The notes beneath the pieces were generated by a model that worked only from the letters and a program-made list of their open reading frames with translations, was not told where the DNA came from and did no database searches. DNA of 64,000 bases from CAZSHG01 sp964459995. GTDB taxonomy: Bacteria; UBP14; UBA6098. This document shows, piece after piece, positions 49,922-61,251 of the stretch. Position 1 is the first letter of the stretch. Each line of letters begins with the position of its first letter. The stretch spans positions 62,001-126,000 of the forward strand of contig CAYWOR010000006.1 in assembly GCA_964459995.1 (NCBI GenBank), given 5' to 3'. The translations under genes and the position numbers were made by a program.

Positions 49922-52900
49922 ATGATTCGCAAAGGCCATTTAATCGCAATCTTAGCCCTCGCAACAATCGTCTCAGCTTTTGTTATACCGACCGGAGCGC
50001 CCTCGGAGATTGGTTTGATTTCCGGAACCGAGGAACATCCGGTTTTCGAATATTCGGGCACGGAGCTTTCCGCCGAAATAATCGAGACAGAAAGGGGGAA
50101 TTTCGTCCGGCTCGATTTCGAGGGGGCAAATGTTGCCGGAGAGATTGGAGCGCCACAGCTTCCAGTCGTGCGAAGGCTCGTGCAGATTCCATTCGGTGCA
50201 GAGCCACGAATTTATATTACTCATATCGAAACCGAGACCTATCCGCTCGCGGATTTTGGGGTATTCTCCCCAATTTATCCCATGCAAGCTCCGGTTCCGA
50301 AAATTCGTGATTATCGGGCCGAATTCGACTTTGATAACTCGGTTTACGAGGCAAATAGGCGCGTTTTCGGCTCGCATATCGAGATTGTCGATGTGCAGAC
50401 GGCGCGGAATTACCGCCTCGCGCTGGTCGAGGTTCGTCCGGTCGATTATAATCCCGCCACCGGCGAGATTCATGTTGTTCAATCCCTCGAATATGCTATC
50501 GAGTTCCCCGGCGCAGACATGGCCGAAACCCGCAGAATCAAAGAAAGGTATTATTCGAGGGCTTACGACGCCTCGATTAGACCGCTTATCGAGAACCCGA
50601 ACGCTTGGGATGCCCGCTGGGTGCCGAATGCCGACGCGCTGGGCTTTTTAATTATCACCGGAAGCACCTACGGCTCCTATATCAGCGAGCTTGTGCAGTG
50701 GAAATCGCGCAAGGGCTATTCTGTGAAGACTCGAACGGCCACGAGTCTTGGCGGAACGACTACGGGAATTCGGAATTGGATTCTTGCGGAATATGATACG
50801 GCGGCAATCGCACCGACTTTCGTCCTGCTTGTGGGCGATGTCGCTCATGTGCCGAGATATACTGGGTCGGCATCGAGTTCGGCGACTGATACGCCCTATG
50901 GAAATATGGACGCTACCGGATATATTCCTGAGCTTTATGTCGGGCGAATTTCCCCGGCCAGCAATTCACAGTTGGAGCATTTTGTCCAGCGAATTGTGGA
51001 CTACGAGCGGTTCAATATCCCTGCCGGCTATCAGGACTTCGCTGATAAGGCCTGTTTCCTCGCCTCAAACGACGCGAGCTATTGGTCTGTCGCGGAAGCA
51101 ACACACAGATACGCCGTTCAAACCCATTTCGGTCCGGCGGGATTTGCCTGCGATACAATCAAAGCGAGAAGCAATCCGAATCATCGGATCGCGACAATCA
51201 ACGCCATTAATGACGGCAGAATGATAGTCAATTATTCCGGCCATGGCGGATATTATTCTTGGGAAGCCCCCGAGATGAGCGCCACCGATGTTCAGAATCT
51301 GACCAATATCAACGAATATCCCTTCGTTATTTCAAACGCTTGTATCACAGGGACTTACAGCCTCACGGAATGTTTCGGCGAGACATGGATCCGTCAGACA
51401 AACAAGGGCGCAATCGCCTTCCTCGGCGCTTCGAATAACAGCTATTGGAACGAAGACGACGTGATGGAGCGCCGTATGTATGACGACACTTTCTGGGACG
51501 AATATTATTTCACGGCTGGAATGATGAACCGCGGGCTATATGCCGTTTACACGACCTACCCGAGCAACGCGAATTACTATTACGATATTTATAATCTCCT
51601 CGGCGATCCATCTGTGCCGCTGTGGTTTAGACTTCCCGCGGCTTTGAGTGCGACCCATCCGGCGAATGTCGGGGTCGGTGCGAATGTTACCGTGAATGTA
51701 ACTTCGAGCGGTTCACCGGTTAATGGCGCATTGGTTTGCGTTACCAACGACGGTAATGTTCATTCGGTTGGATACACAAATTCCTCTGGCAATATTACGC
51801 TTAGCACCACTGGCTCGATTGTCGGCGATACACTTTGGGTAACTGCGACGAAATACAACAAGATTCCCTATGAGGGGTTTATCGTCGTGGGCGGCTCGGG
51901 ACCGTGGCTGAGTCTTTTCAGCTCCACAACAGACGATCCGGCCGGAGATAATGATAATATCGTGGATATCGGCGAGAATATCAATATAACGGCCGCGCTT
52001 CGCAACACCGGAACCGCGACAGCGAACAGCGTAACAGGGAAGCTTAGAAGCGGAAATCCTCATGTTACTATCATCGATTCGGTCAAATCCTACGGCAACA
52101 TTGCTGTTGGGGCAAATGTGTCGAACAGCACGCCCTTTATTTGCCGTTTCGGGGCGGGAATCCCCGACGGCGAATCGGTGCAGATGATTATTTTCGCCAA
52201 GGATGCTCTCGATTCGAGTTGGACATTGAGTTTCAATGTCGAGGTTTCTGCCCCTGTAACGAGCTATTTCTCGCATTCGGTGGACGACCCTGCCGGAGAC
52301 GGTGATGGATATGCCGAACCGGGTGAGAGTATCGAACTCGATATCGATATTCAGAATACCGGCGGCGAGACAGCGCGGTTTATGATGCTCACACTTAGCA
52401 CTTCAGACCCTTATATCACGATAACTTCGGCGAACAGCGGGATAGATTCTATCGCTCCGAGCGGTGTGAAAAAATGCGCTACGCCTTTTCTTCTCAATGT
52501 TTCGCCTTCCTGTCCGACCCCCTATTCGGCATCGATGATTATCACAGTTGTGGATCACCGTGGGCCGACCTCTGTGGACACTTTCGCGATAACAATCGGC
52601 CAAGCCGGCTTTGTTGACGATTGTGAATCCGGGCCGGGCGGCTGGAATTCGGTTTCGCTTTGGGGGCTTTCGACCAGAAGGACTGGCTCGCCCTATAACT
52701 CATGGTATTCCGGTTCGAATGCAACTTTTATGTATCAGGACAATGTCAACGCGGTGCTTGAAACCCCTGAGATAATCACTCCGGACAATCCGGTGCTGAC
52801 ATTCTGGCATTATTATTTCACAGAGCCTTCCTACGACAGCTGTTTGGTTACATATACGACCAACGGCGGCACCAGCTGGCAGAGTCTCGGCGGCTACGAA

Positions 52901-54208
52901 GGCCCCTCGGGCGATTGGAAATTCGCCTATTTCGACTTAAGTTCGAGAGCGGTAACCCCCGGCGCACCTATAAAGTTCCGTTTTACTCAAACCGCAGACA
53001 CCTATGTCCATGGCGAGGGTTGGTTCATCGACGACATCGCACTGGAGCGGCCACGTAACGCCTATGTCGGCGCAGGACAGGTCGAACCCTTCGCAGGAAA
53101 CACTGGAACCCAGTTTACTTTCAGAGTCCGAATCGCTTCGCCGTCGAGCCATTCGCCATCGAATGTCAGGGTATTTATAGACGACACACCATACACGATG
53201 AGCTATTCCGGCACCGGCGACCTTACTTCGGACGGCGCGCTGTATGAGTATTCGACTTATTTGCCGGTGGCTTCGCACAGCTATCATTTCGAGTTTGTGG
53301 CGGCCTCGGCATCATATAGATATCCCGCCGTGGGCGAGATAGACGGCCCCTTCGTCTCAGCGCCTTTTTATGAGTTCGATATCGGCAACATGGCCTCGGG
53401 GCTTTCCGCGATCGGTCCGAGGGATGACTGGCAATACGGCGTGCCGACTTCGGGGCCTTCGAGCGTGCCGATTGGCACGAAATGCTGGGCGACGAGAATT
53501 AGCGCTAATTACAGCGACAGCTCGCAATCGAGGCTCGCTCTGCCGCCGATAGATCTTACAGGAATCGAAGCGCCATTTCTTTGCTATTATCACTGGTATC
53601 GTTTCCAAAGCTCGACCACACGGTCGTTCCACGACGGCGGAAATATTAAAATATCCACCGACGGCAATCCCGCGAACGCATTCATCGTTCATCCACAATA
53701 CGGCTACGACGGCACCGCCTCGCAGTATAGCCTTTACACAAAGTGGGAAACGGTTTATGGCGGAAACGATTTGGGGAATTTCTGGCAGTTCGAGGCAATC
53801 GACCTTTCTCCGTGGTCGGGGCAAACTATTAATGTTTATTTCGATTTCGGGTCGAGCAGTGTGAACAACGAGGCGGGTTGGTATGTCAACAACATCTATA
53901 TTCTCGGCGCGGAAACTGTCGGAGATATAGGTGATGCGGTTCCCACGAAGCCAGAAGAAATATCGATTCGCGCTCATCCGAACCCGTTTAACTCAGTCGT
54001 CGAGTTTAGGATAGAAAATCCGAATGGCGAAAGGGCTAAGCTTCAGATTTTCGATATTTCCGGCAGAATGGTCGGCGATTTGAGCGAAGAGGCCAATGTC
54101 GGCGATAGGGTTCGCTGGAACGCCGAAGGCAGAGCGGGCGGAATTTATTTCGTGAGGCTCACTATTGGGGAAACGGCCGTAACTACGCCTGTGGTTTATG
54201 TGAAATAA
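49922..54208 (+). CDS. Gingipain-type C25 cysteine protease with T9SS sorting domain
   Basis: About 1428 residues from the ATG at 49922, which follows TTGGAGGCAAT; an in-frame ATG at 49898 lacks a ribosome site. Signal peptide (1-20), propeptide (about 25-220), then the C25 catalytic domain (about 235-570) with the His in NYSGHGGYYSW (about 441) and the Cys in ISNACITGTYS (about 474). Beta-sandwich domains follow: CARDB-like pairs (about 640-860, SSTTDDPAGDNDN and HSVDDPAGDGDGY) and MAM/choice-of-anchor-like domains (about 870-1310, DDCESGPGGWNSV). The end is a type A sorting domain (HPNPFNSVVEFRIE, LQIFDISGRMV, GIYFVRL). In gingipains this tail directs T9SS export, so this is strong cargo evidence. 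It likely digests proteins outside the cell. Confidence 0.93.
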   Translation: MIRKGHLIAILALATIVSAFVIPTGAPSEIGLISGTEEHPVFEYSGTELSAEIIETERGNFVRLDFEGANVAGEIGAPQLPVVRRLVQIPFGAEPRIYITHIETETYPLADFGVFSPIYPMQAPVPKIRDYRAEFDFDNSVYEANRRVFGSHIEIVDVQTARNYRLALVEVRPVDYNPATGEIHVVQSLEYAIEFPGADMAETRRIKERYYSRAYDASIRPLIENPNAWDARWVPNADALGFLIITGSTYGSYISELVQWKSRKGYSVKTRTATSLGGTTTGIRNWILAEYDTAAIAPTFVLLVGDVAHVPRYTGSASSSATDTPYGNMDATGYIPELYVGRISPASNSQLEHFVQRIVDYERFNIPAGYQDFADKACFLASNDASYWSVAEATHRYAVQTHFGPAGFACDTIKARSNPNHRIATINAINDGRMIVNYSGHGGYYSWEAPEMSATDVQNLTNINEYPFVISNACITGTYSLTECFGETWIRQTNKGAIAFLGASNNSYWNEDDVMERRMYDDTFWDEYYFTAGMMNRGLYAVYTTYPSNANYYYDIYNLLGDPSVPLWFRLPAALSATHPANVGVGANVTVNVTSSGSPVNGALVCVTNDGNVHSVGYTNSSGNITLSTTGSIVGDTLWVTATKYNKIPYEGFIVVGGSGPWLSLFSSTTDDPAGDNDNIVDIGENINITAALRNTGTATANSVTGKLRSGNPHVTIIDSVKSYGNIAVGANVSNSTPFICRFGAGIPDGESVQMIIFAKDALDSSWTLSFNVEVSAPVTSYFSHSVDDPAGDGDGYAEPGESIELDIDIQNTGGETARFMMLTLSTSDPYITITSANSGIDSIAPSGVKKCATPFLLNVSPSCPTPYSASMIITVVDHRGPTSVDTFAITIGQAGFVDDCESGPGGWNSVSLWGLSTRRTGSPYNSWYSGSNATFMYQDNVNAVLETPEIITPDNPVLTFWHYYFTEPSYDSCLVTYTTNGGTSWQSLGGYEGPSGDWKFAYFDLSSRAVTPGAPIKFRFTQTADTYVHGEGWFIDDIALERPRNAYVGAGQVEPFAGNTGTQFTFRVRIASPSSHSPSNVRVFIDDTPYTMSYSGTGDLTSDGALYEYSTYLPVASHSYHFEFVAASASYRYPAVGEIDGPFVSAPFYEFDIGNMASGLSAIGPRDDWQYGVPTSGPSSVPIGTKCWATRISANYSDSSQSRLALPPIDLTGIEAPFLCYYHWYRFQSSTTRSFHDGGNIKISTDGNPANAFIVHPQYGYDGTASQYSLYTKWETVYGGNDLGNFWQFEAIDLSPWSGQTINVYFDFGSSSVNNEAGWYVNNIYILGAETVGDIGDAVPTKPEEISIRAHPNPFNSVVEFRIENPNGERAKLQIFDISGRMVGDLSEEANVGDRVRWNAEGRAGGIYFVRLTIGETAVTTPVVYVK

Positions 54209-54238
54209 CCCTAAGTAGAAAATGCGCTTGTCTTCGAT

Positions 54239-54270
54239 AAAAATCCCGCAGAGATGCGGGATTTATTTAT
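54239..54270 (+). terminator. Rho-independent terminator
   Basis: AAATCCCGCA, GAGA loop, TGCGGGATTT followed by ATTTAT, 35 bases after the protease stop. Confidence 0.85.
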
Positions 54271-54294
54271 ACTTATATTAAGTAATAAAAAAAC

Positions 54295-54323
54295 TTGCTA
54301 AAGCATAAGTCGTGGTTTATAAT
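54295..54323 (+). promoter_or_regulatory. Promoter of the giant repeat-protein gene
   Basis: TTGCTA (54295-54300), 17 bp, TATAAT (54318-54323), followed by an untranslated leader of roughly 75 bases. Confidence 0.75.
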
Positions 54324-54406
54324 ATAACGATTGCGAGAATCCGGAGTAGCGCTCGGTTTTTCGAAAGAGTCGCGTCGTTTTTTACATACAATCGCGGAGG
54401 TTTCGA

Positions 54407-57400
54407 TTGAGAATACTGCGTATAGTTGGTTATATCGCCGTTGTTTTGATGATTTTGGGCGTAGCCGTATCTACGCGGCCGATTACTACCCCCTCAGTCC
54501 GTTTCAACAGCCTCTCTGAAAAACGCACAATCAACAAAACCGGTGTTTTGAAAGGCTTCTCCGAGAATGCATCCCAAACCGAGCCTGTTCAAGTTCCGGA
54601 CTGGGTAAAAGACGAGGTGATTCGTCAGGTCAAGGGAACCTCGTATATTTCGGGCTTAGAGTCTTATGCCGCTTGGAAATCCAAAACCAAGACAAGACAA
54701 ACCTTAAATACCTCGCCAAATCTTCGCCCCACACCGCCGGAACCGGCGGATACCGGCGAAATCAGTGTCGATAATAACTGGAACAACGACGGCAGAGTAA
54801 ATAACGACGCCACAAATCTTCAATTTCATCCGGCATCCTGCGTGGGAACCGACGGCACGATTTATGTCGCCTGGGCGCAGGAGATAAACTCGAGTAATTA
54901 CTGGATCTATTTCAGCAAATCCACAAATGGCGGCGAAAGCTGGTCAACTGCAGTTTTGGTCGATGGCTACGGCATAAACAACCATGTCGGAATCGCCTGC
55001 TACGGCACCGGAAGCACGGCTGATGTCTATATCACATACACCTATTGGTATGACGCCGCAAATTACGACTACGATGTTTGTTGCGCTGTTTCAAATAACG
55101 GCGGAACTTCTTGGCCTTATCTTTGGTATATTCAGAACACATCGTATTACGAAGAAATGGCGACCGTTGCAACCGATAATGTCGGATATGTCTATATCGC
55201 ATATGTTTACGCATGGTGGAGTAGCGGCGGATGCGACGGCTCGACAGCTGAATCCGAGATTTATATGAAGCGTTCGACCGACCGTGGAGCATCCTGGAGT
55301 AGTGCCTACGCGCTTACGAATTACGGCGGTCAGCACGACGATGTTCTTCCCGCGATTGCGACCTACGGCGGCGGAACGACTTGCCAGCTTCATTTGGCTT
55401 GGACACACGATGTTACAACTACCGGCGCTAATTACGATGTTTATTACAAAAAGATTACCAACGCCGGCGGAACCCCGACTATACCATCTGGTTATGTAAC
55501 TATCTCAAGCTCCAGCGATCAGGAGTATGTTATTCCGAGAGGCATCGATGTCGGCCCCAACGGCGATCCACATATCACTTACATCTATTCGACAGCTACA
55601 AACGGTTATGGCGATATCCGCTATCGCAGAAGTTTCAACGGCGGAACATCGTTTAATTCTTATCAAAATATCTCGGCTCGAAGCACCGAAGAAACAGACC
55701 CTGTTATCGCGGTGGACGATCAGGACAATCCTATCATCGTCTGGCGCGATACGAGATGGGGAAATCCGGATATCTACCTCAAATACTCCGATGACCGTGG
55801 CGCGACCTGGCGTGGTGAATACAAGGCGAATCAGGATGCCGGCGGCTCGGATCAATATTGGCCCTCGCTCGATCTTAAGCGCGACGGCTGGAGAAGATTT
55901 ATCTCCGTTACATGGTGGGACACCCGTTATGACGCCGGAGATGTTTATTTCAACGGCAACAGCATGACCGGCGTAGCGTTGGATGTCGATTATGTCCCCA
56001 CAGCGCCGCCTACGCCGATGCCGGGGTTCAAATATTACGCTTTTGAGACTTACAAAGATACGACATTTGCGGTTCCGGATTCATATCGGATTTGGTTCGA
56101 CGACGAATATGTCGCAACGAATAATGTCCTATTGGATCAGATATGGGCGGGTTCTGGCTCGACCGAGCGGTGGGCGATTCCTAATCCCGGCGGTTGGAGT
56201 TGGGTTGCACCATCGTATTATGCCCCACCATCTTCCGGAGGCGCTTTTCCATGCTATTACCACCACCAATTCAGGGTAATTTTCGATGCCATCAAGAGGA
56301 ATCCAGCGGCCTGTACGCATACTTTGCCCAATATCGAGCTTGAATACACAGCCTTCAGCGGCCTTGTTCTCGACACTATCAACGATGTAGTAGAATGCAC
56401 GACTTGGATAGACAGAAGCACCTATTACAACGCTACCGGCTGGGTCGATTTGTCCCCGCTTCAGCGCTGGGCGACGATCGATCCGGATACGATAGGCCTT
56501 GTTATCGGAGCGAGAAGGGTCGAGATAGATTATTTCCATCAGTGGTATCCGCTAATTCTTCTCGTCGGTCCGACTGCGGGGAATTACACATTCACTACCC
56601 AGCATAGCCAGTTCGGTTCACCACATGTTGAATCCGGTCTTTACGACAGCTGGCAACAATGGTCGGACTGCGGGGCGTATCTGGAATTCTCCGATACGAC
56701 AAACCCCCTTGGATGGTATGCCATCGACTCGACTTTATTTATGACTCTCGAATACTTCGCGAGCACGATCAGATATTCGAATAACGCATCGGTTACTGTT
56801 CGAAACGATTTCGGTTTCGGCAATATCAATGTCGATTATGTCAGCGTCCCGTCGCCAAGCGTCAATTCATGGGGTCCCGGCACGGTTCACAATATCGGCG
56901 CGATTTCTCCGCAGGCTTTCGGCGACACTGTTCGTTATACCTACAGCCATTGGTCGGACGGCGGCGCGATCAGCCATAATATTACGACGCCTGAGCACGA
57001 TGTTATATTCACTGCGTTTTTCGACACGGAATATAAGATCGATATGACTTACACCGGTTCGACAGGCGGGCATGTTCCGACCTTAACAGGCGCGGGTTGG
57101 CACTGGAAAGACTCTTTCGCTTTGATAACCGCCAGCGAGGGATGGGACAGCACCACAGGTATTCGCTACGGTTTCTCGCACTGGGAAAGCGTTCCGCCGG
57201 GTGCTTTCTTCGCGGACAGCGCTTCGCCGACAACGACTGTTTTGGTCGATAAACATTACACCATCGTCGCTGTGTATTCCGTGCAATATATGTTGCAGGT
57301 CGTTTCCGGTTACGGCACACCGAATCCGCCTGTCGGAATCAACTGGGTGGATGTGGGGATATATTTCTGCGCTCATGCCGGAAGCCCCGATGTTGTTGAA

Positions 57401-60400
57401 CATATGTATGCGACAGGGTGGACAGGCACAGGAGCGGTTCCGTCTTCGGGAAGCGGAGATATGGCTTGTTTCCATATGACCGCCCCCGGAACGATAACAT
57501 GGCACTGGGCGAATCAGCTTACGCTCGACATTGTTTCGACATACGGCCTTCCAACGCCCTCGGTGGGCAGGCATTATTATAATCCGGGCGATTATGTCGA
57601 ATGTTCGGTTCCTACACCTTTCTATCTTACCGGAACGATACGTTCGGCATGTTCGGGCTACACCGGCACCTCGGTTATTGGCTCCGGCGCGGGGAATTAT
57701 GTCGATTTCAATATCGTCGCCAACTGCACTCTTACATGGAACTGGAATCTTCAGTATTCACTAACGGTCAACAACCCCAGCGGCTACGGTTCGCCGGTTC
57801 CGCCTACCGGAATCACATGGCATAACGCGGCCTCTCCAGTAATGGCGCGGGTTCTCTCCCCCGACGGCGCGCATGTCTGTATCGGTTTCAACGGTGTTCC
57901 GCCGGCATTGCCGACTACAAGCCCACAGGATTCGATAGTATTTAATATGATTGCCCCGACAAGCCTCACATGGCTTTGGGCGCCATTCAGCGAGGTTGTT
58001 AGCTTTACCGTTAACGACGGTGGTCTTGGGGATGCTTCGCCCTACGGCACAACTTATTGGTTCCCCGGTTCGCCGATTGAAGCGCATGTTACCTCGCCAT
58101 GGCCAGACCCGATAAACCCGGGTATCAGATGGATTGCGGAAGGTTACACCGGCACCGGTTCATGTCCATCGGGAAGCGGATCCTCCACCGGAACTTGGTT
58201 TATTTTCTCCAACTCCGTGCTGACTTGGAATTGGGACGAACAATACAGGTTGCTGATCGACTCGGAGCCTTCCTACTACGGTGCCCCAGTGCCGGATACC
58301 GGAGCACATTTCTACGATCCTGGGACTTGGGTTTCGGGGAATGTTACCTCGCCTTGGGAAGATTCCATTGTTTGCACAGGGTTTGCCGGCACCGGAAGCG
58401 CACCTGCTACCGGAATCGGCACAAGCTTCGGGTTTAATCTGAGTTCACCCAGCTCGGTAACATGGCAATGGGACATCTCGGTTGTCGAGCTTCAGGTTCG
58501 AAGCGACTACGGCACTCCCACACCCCCGGTCGGAAACCATGTTTACGCCACCGGCTCAGCGGTTACATTGTCGGTTAATAAACATCATAATATATCGAGC
58601 ACTGAGCGTTATGAGTGTGTCGGCTGGACCGGCACCGGCGATGTTCCATCCTCCGGCACGGACACCCTTGTGAATATCGTGATAAACACGAACAGCATGA
58701 TCAACTGGGTATGGCGCCGTCAGTTCAGGGTAGATATCGACAACCCGGGCGGCTATGACACTCCTGTTCCGCCCGCCGGTCAGCATTGGTTCGATGCCGG
58801 GAGCTGGGTCTCATGCTATATCACTACAAATCCGGTCGATACAATGTATTGCGTGGGTTATTTCGGCACTGGAAGCCTTGGAAGCGAATACGGCGTCGAT
58901 GCGGTTAATTTCCTCCTCGATCGATATACGACGCTTCAATGGGTTTGGCTGGGTGCCGGTTCGGTAGAGAGCCTGCTTGTTGTGAGCGATTACGGCACAC
59001 CTCATCCCCCTGTCGGGCGGGGCTATTATCCGCGCGGGGCGAGGGCGAATTGCCATATTATCGACTGCACCGTAATGTTAGGCTCGAACGAGCGCTTTAG
59101 ATGCGTAGGATTCTCCGGCACAGGCCCGGTTCCCAGCGGAAGCGATACTCTTGTGAGTTTCGATATGACCTCGAGCGGAACACTCACTTGGCTTTGGCAA
59201 CGTCAATATACCTTCGAGGTTAGAAATCCCTCGGGGCGAGGCGCACCGGTTCCCGCTGTTGGAATCTATTGGATGCAGGCTGATAATCCTGTGGATGCTT
59301 TCGTTACGGCAAACCCGGACGGCGGCTGGTATTGCGTCGGCTACGATGGTTGGGGCGCTCTTTCCGAGGGTTACGGCGACTCTGTTCATTTCGTTCTCAC
59401 CTCGCCATCTGGAGTCGAATGGAACTGGATGACCGGTGTGGATGTTACCTATATCGATGTTTTCAGCCCCTATGGCCCCTGCAATCCTCCGATAGGGCGC
59501 AATTATGTCCCTGTCGGCGCGGTTATGGTGCTTAGCGCGGGGCCGCATTCATATGTCGCCGAGAACAATCGCCAGTCAGTTATTGGATGGACAGGTGTTG
59601 CCGATGTCCCCAGTATCGGGGATTCAAACGCCGTTTCCATCTTAGTTTCGAGACCGAGTTCGATTACTTGGCAATGGCAGAACGAGATTCATCTCGCATT
59701 GAATTATATGGGTTGCGGCGCGGCGGTTCCGGTTCAGACCGGCGAGGGATGGTTCCCTGTTTCGGCGCATACAGAGATTACTACTTCGACCTCTGTCGAG
59801 GACGGCGGCAACCACTACGGCTTCATGTCTTGGATTCCGAATATCCCCGGCGCGGTTACAATCGACCATGAGACATACCCGAATACTTCGGTTACATTAG
59901 TCCAGCCATGCACACTAATGGCGCGATACGGCCCTGCTGTTTACTGTGTGCTTACCAAATCGCCATTACAGGATTTCGGTGGTTTCGTGGTTGACGGTAC
60001 TCTTTATAATGGAATCCACACTTACAGCGATTGGTGGGCTGTCGGGACATATCATGATATCGAAGCGACCTCGCCGGATACATCGGGTGGGGAGCGTTAT
60101 GTTTTCGATTATTGGACCCACGGCGGAGATATCGCCCACACAGTCGGCCCGATTACAACCGGAACGACTCTTGTCGCGCATTATCTTCCCCAGTATAAGC
60201 TTACGCTGGTCAAAGACCCATGGCACACAGAGGGGCATTTTAGGATTAACACCACGACCTATGTCGATGTTGCGCGTGTCGAGGAATGGTTCGCGCCGGG
60301 AAGCGCGCCGACAATCTCGGCATCTGATATCGATATTGTTTCGTTAAACGAACGTTACCTTTGGAACAGTTGGAGCGACGGTGGCGCAATAGCGCACATA

Positions 60401-61162
60401 ATAGAGCCGATGGCCGGTTCTGTCGAATTGACGGCTTTCTATAACCATCAATATAGATTCGTCGCCGCGAAACATCCGCCCCAAAGCCTGGGTTCGATAG
60501 CAATCGACGGAGTGCTGAATGAATTCGTAGGCTCTGTTGAGAAATGGTATTCACCCTCTGCTTCACCTCATTATTTGGAGGTATCGCGAATAGACTACAG
60601 CGGTGATTCGGCTTATACATTCCAGAATTTCAACGGTGTTCCTATCGATACGACAATGCCAAAATCTTTCGTAATAAGCGGTCCTGATTCGATAACCGCT
60701 TTCTACGATTGGTTCGCCTACGAAATCAATCTCTTTATCAATCCGACTATCTGGAACAATCCCGGTTTCACACCGGCTGATTATATCAAGACGATGATTC
60801 CGCCGGAAGTTATTACGGCTACGAATATCGGTAATATTCCGATAGATATGGGATTTGGTTTAGTAATGTCGCCGGCTCTGACCTCATGGTCTTGCGGGTG
60901 CATTAATGGCGTCGATAGAGTCGTCATCAGGGCTAATGTCAACCGCGATCCTTTCCCGCCGGCTACTTTTAACCCGGTTCGAGATTGCCTTAAGGAAACG
61001 AACACCTGGTGTTCGGATCTCAATTTTGGAACCCACGGCTGGTATATTCGCCCGGCAGAGGCCCAGAAAATCTGGCTACAGATGATCACTCCGACCTATA
61101 CGAGCGATCTTACACTTCAAACATTCGTTATAAGGGTAACTGCCAGAGTTTCGCTTTATTAA
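54407..61162 (+). CDS. Giant exported BNR/InlB-B-repeat protein
   Basis: A 2251-residue protein from a TTG at 54407 with CGGAGG before it. Signal peptide MRILRIVGYIAVVLMILGVA. Residues about 100-530 have sialidase-type BNR blades (IYFSKSTNGGESWSTAVLVD, RSTDRGASWSS, YSDDRGATWRGEY), so a six-bladed propeller is likely, but the sialidase catalytic set is not evident. From about 800 to 2080 there are some 15 tandem units of 65-85 residues of divergent InlB B-repeat type: YGTPxPPVGxxxYxxG, then xGWTGTGxVPSSGSG, then ITWxWxxQ. The last 170 residues form a different domain that ends FVIRVTARVSLY. It has no PNPFN tail. Probably a surface adhesin or glycan-binding protein. Confidence 0.85.
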   Translation: MRILRIVGYIAVVLMILGVAVSTRPITTPSVRFNSLSEKRTINKTGVLKGFSENASQTEPVQVPDWVKDEVIRQVKGTSYISGLESYAAWKSKTKTRQTLNTSPNLRPTPPEPADTGEISVDNNWNNDGRVNNDATNLQFHPASCVGTDGTIYVAWAQEINSSNYWIYFSKSTNGGESWSTAVLVDGYGINNHVGIACYGTGSTADVYITYTYWYDAANYDYDVCCAVSNNGGTSWPYLWYIQNTSYYEEMATVATDNVGYVYIAYVYAWWSSGGCDGSTAESEIYMKRSTDRGASWSSAYALTNYGGQHDDVLPAIATYGGGTTCQLHLAWTHDVTTTGANYDVYYKKITNAGGTPTIPSGYVTISSSSDQEYVIPRGIDVGPNGDPHITYIYSTATNGYGDIRYRRSFNGGTSFNSYQNISARSTEETDPVIAVDDQDNPIIVWRDTRWGNPDIYLKYSDDRGATWRGEYKANQDAGGSDQYWPSLDLKRDGWRRFISVTWWDTRYDAGDVYFNGNSMTGVALDVDYVPTAPPTPMPGFKYYAFETYKDTTFAVPDSYRIWFDDEYVATNNVLLDQIWAGSGSTERWAIPNPGGWSWVAPSYYAPPSSGGAFPCYYHHQFRVIFDAIKRNPAACTHTLPNIELEYTAFSGLVLDTINDVVECTTWIDRSTYYNATGWVDLSPLQRWATIDPDTIGLVIGARRVEIDYFHQWYPLILLVGPTAGNYTFTTQHSQFGSPHVESGLYDSWQQWSDCGAYLEFSDTTNPLGWYAIDSTLFMTLEYFASTIRYSNNASVTVRNDFGFGNINVDYVSVPSPSVNSWGPGTVHNIGAISPQAFGDTVRYTYSHWSDGGAISHNITTPEHDVIFTAFFDTEYKIDMTYTGSTGGHVPTLTGAGWHWKDSFALITASEGWDSTTGIRYGFSHWESVPPGAFFADSASPTTTVLVDKHYTIVAVYSVQYMLQVVSGYGTPNPPVGINWVDVGIYFCAHAGSPDVVEHMYATGWTGTGAVPSSGSGDMACFHMTAPGTITWHWANQLTLDIVSTYGLPTPSVGRHYYNPGDYVECSVPTPFYLTGTIRSACSGYTGTSVIGSGAGNYVDFNIVANCTLTWNWNLQYSLTVNNPSGYGSPVPPTGITWHNAASPVMARVLSPDGAHVCIGFNGVPPALPTTSPQDSIVFNMIAPTSLTWLWAPFSEVVSFTVNDGGLGDASPYGTTYWFPGSPIEAHVTSPWPDPINPGIRWIAEGYTGTGSCPSGSGSSTGTWFIFSNSVLTWNWDEQYRLLIDSEPSYYGAPVPDTGAHFYDPGTWVSGNVTSPWEDSIVCTGFAGTGSAPATGIGTSFGFNLSSPSSVTWQWDISVVELQVRSDYGTPTPPVGNHVYATGSAVTLSVNKHHNISSTERYECVGWTGTGDVPSSGTDTLVNIVINTNSMINWVWRRQFRVDIDNPGGYDTPVPPAGQHWFDAGSWVSCYITTNPVDTMYCVGYFGTGSLGSEYGVDAVNFLLDRYTTLQWVWLGAGSVESLLVVSDYGTPHPPVGRGYYPRGARANCHIIDCTVMLGSNERFRCVGFSGTGPVPSGSDTLVSFDMTSSGTLTWLWQRQYTFEVRNPSGRGAPVPAVGIYWMQADNPVDAFVTANPDGGWYCVGYDGWGALSEGYGDSVHFVLTSPSGVEWNWMTGVDVTYIDVFSPYGPCNPPIGRNYVPVGAVMVLSAGPHSYVAENNRQSVIGWTGVADVPSIGDSNAVSILVSRPSSITWQWQNEIHLALNYMGCGAAVPVQTGEGWFPVSAHTEITTSTSVEDGGNHYGFMSWIPNIPGAVTIDHETYPNTSVTLVQPCTLMARYGPAVYCVLTKSPLQDFGGFVVDGTLYNGIHTYSDWWAVGTYHDIEATSPDTSGGERYVFDYWTHGGDIAHTVGPITTGTTLVAHYLPQYKLTLVKDPWHTEGHFRINTTTYVDVARVEEWFAPGSAPTISASDIDIVSLNERYLWNSWSDGGAIAHIIEPMAGSVELTAFYNHQYRFVAAKHPPQSLGSIAIDGVLNEFVGSVEKWYSPSASPHYLEVSRIDYSGDSAYTFQNFNGVPIDTTMPKSFVISGPDSITAFYDWFAYEINLFINPTIWNNPGFTPADYIKTMIPPEVITATNIGNIPIDMGFGLVMSPALTSWSCGCINGVDRVVIRANVNRDPFPPATFNPVRDCLKETNTWCSDLNFGTHGWYIRPAEAQKIWLQMITPTYTSDLTLQTFVIRVTARVSLY

Positions 61163-61171
61163 AATAACAAT

Positions 61172-61199
61172 TTGAAAAAAAGACCGATGAAAGTATATT
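61172..61199 (+). promoter_or_regulatory. Promoter of the last gene
   Basis: TTGAAA (61172-61177), 16 bp, TATATT (61194-61199), about 50 bases before the ATG at 61252. Confidence 0.55.
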
Positions 61200-61251
61200 A
61201 ACCGGTTAAAATAGAATAAGAAAAATTAATCGAATACCGCAGGGGGTAGCG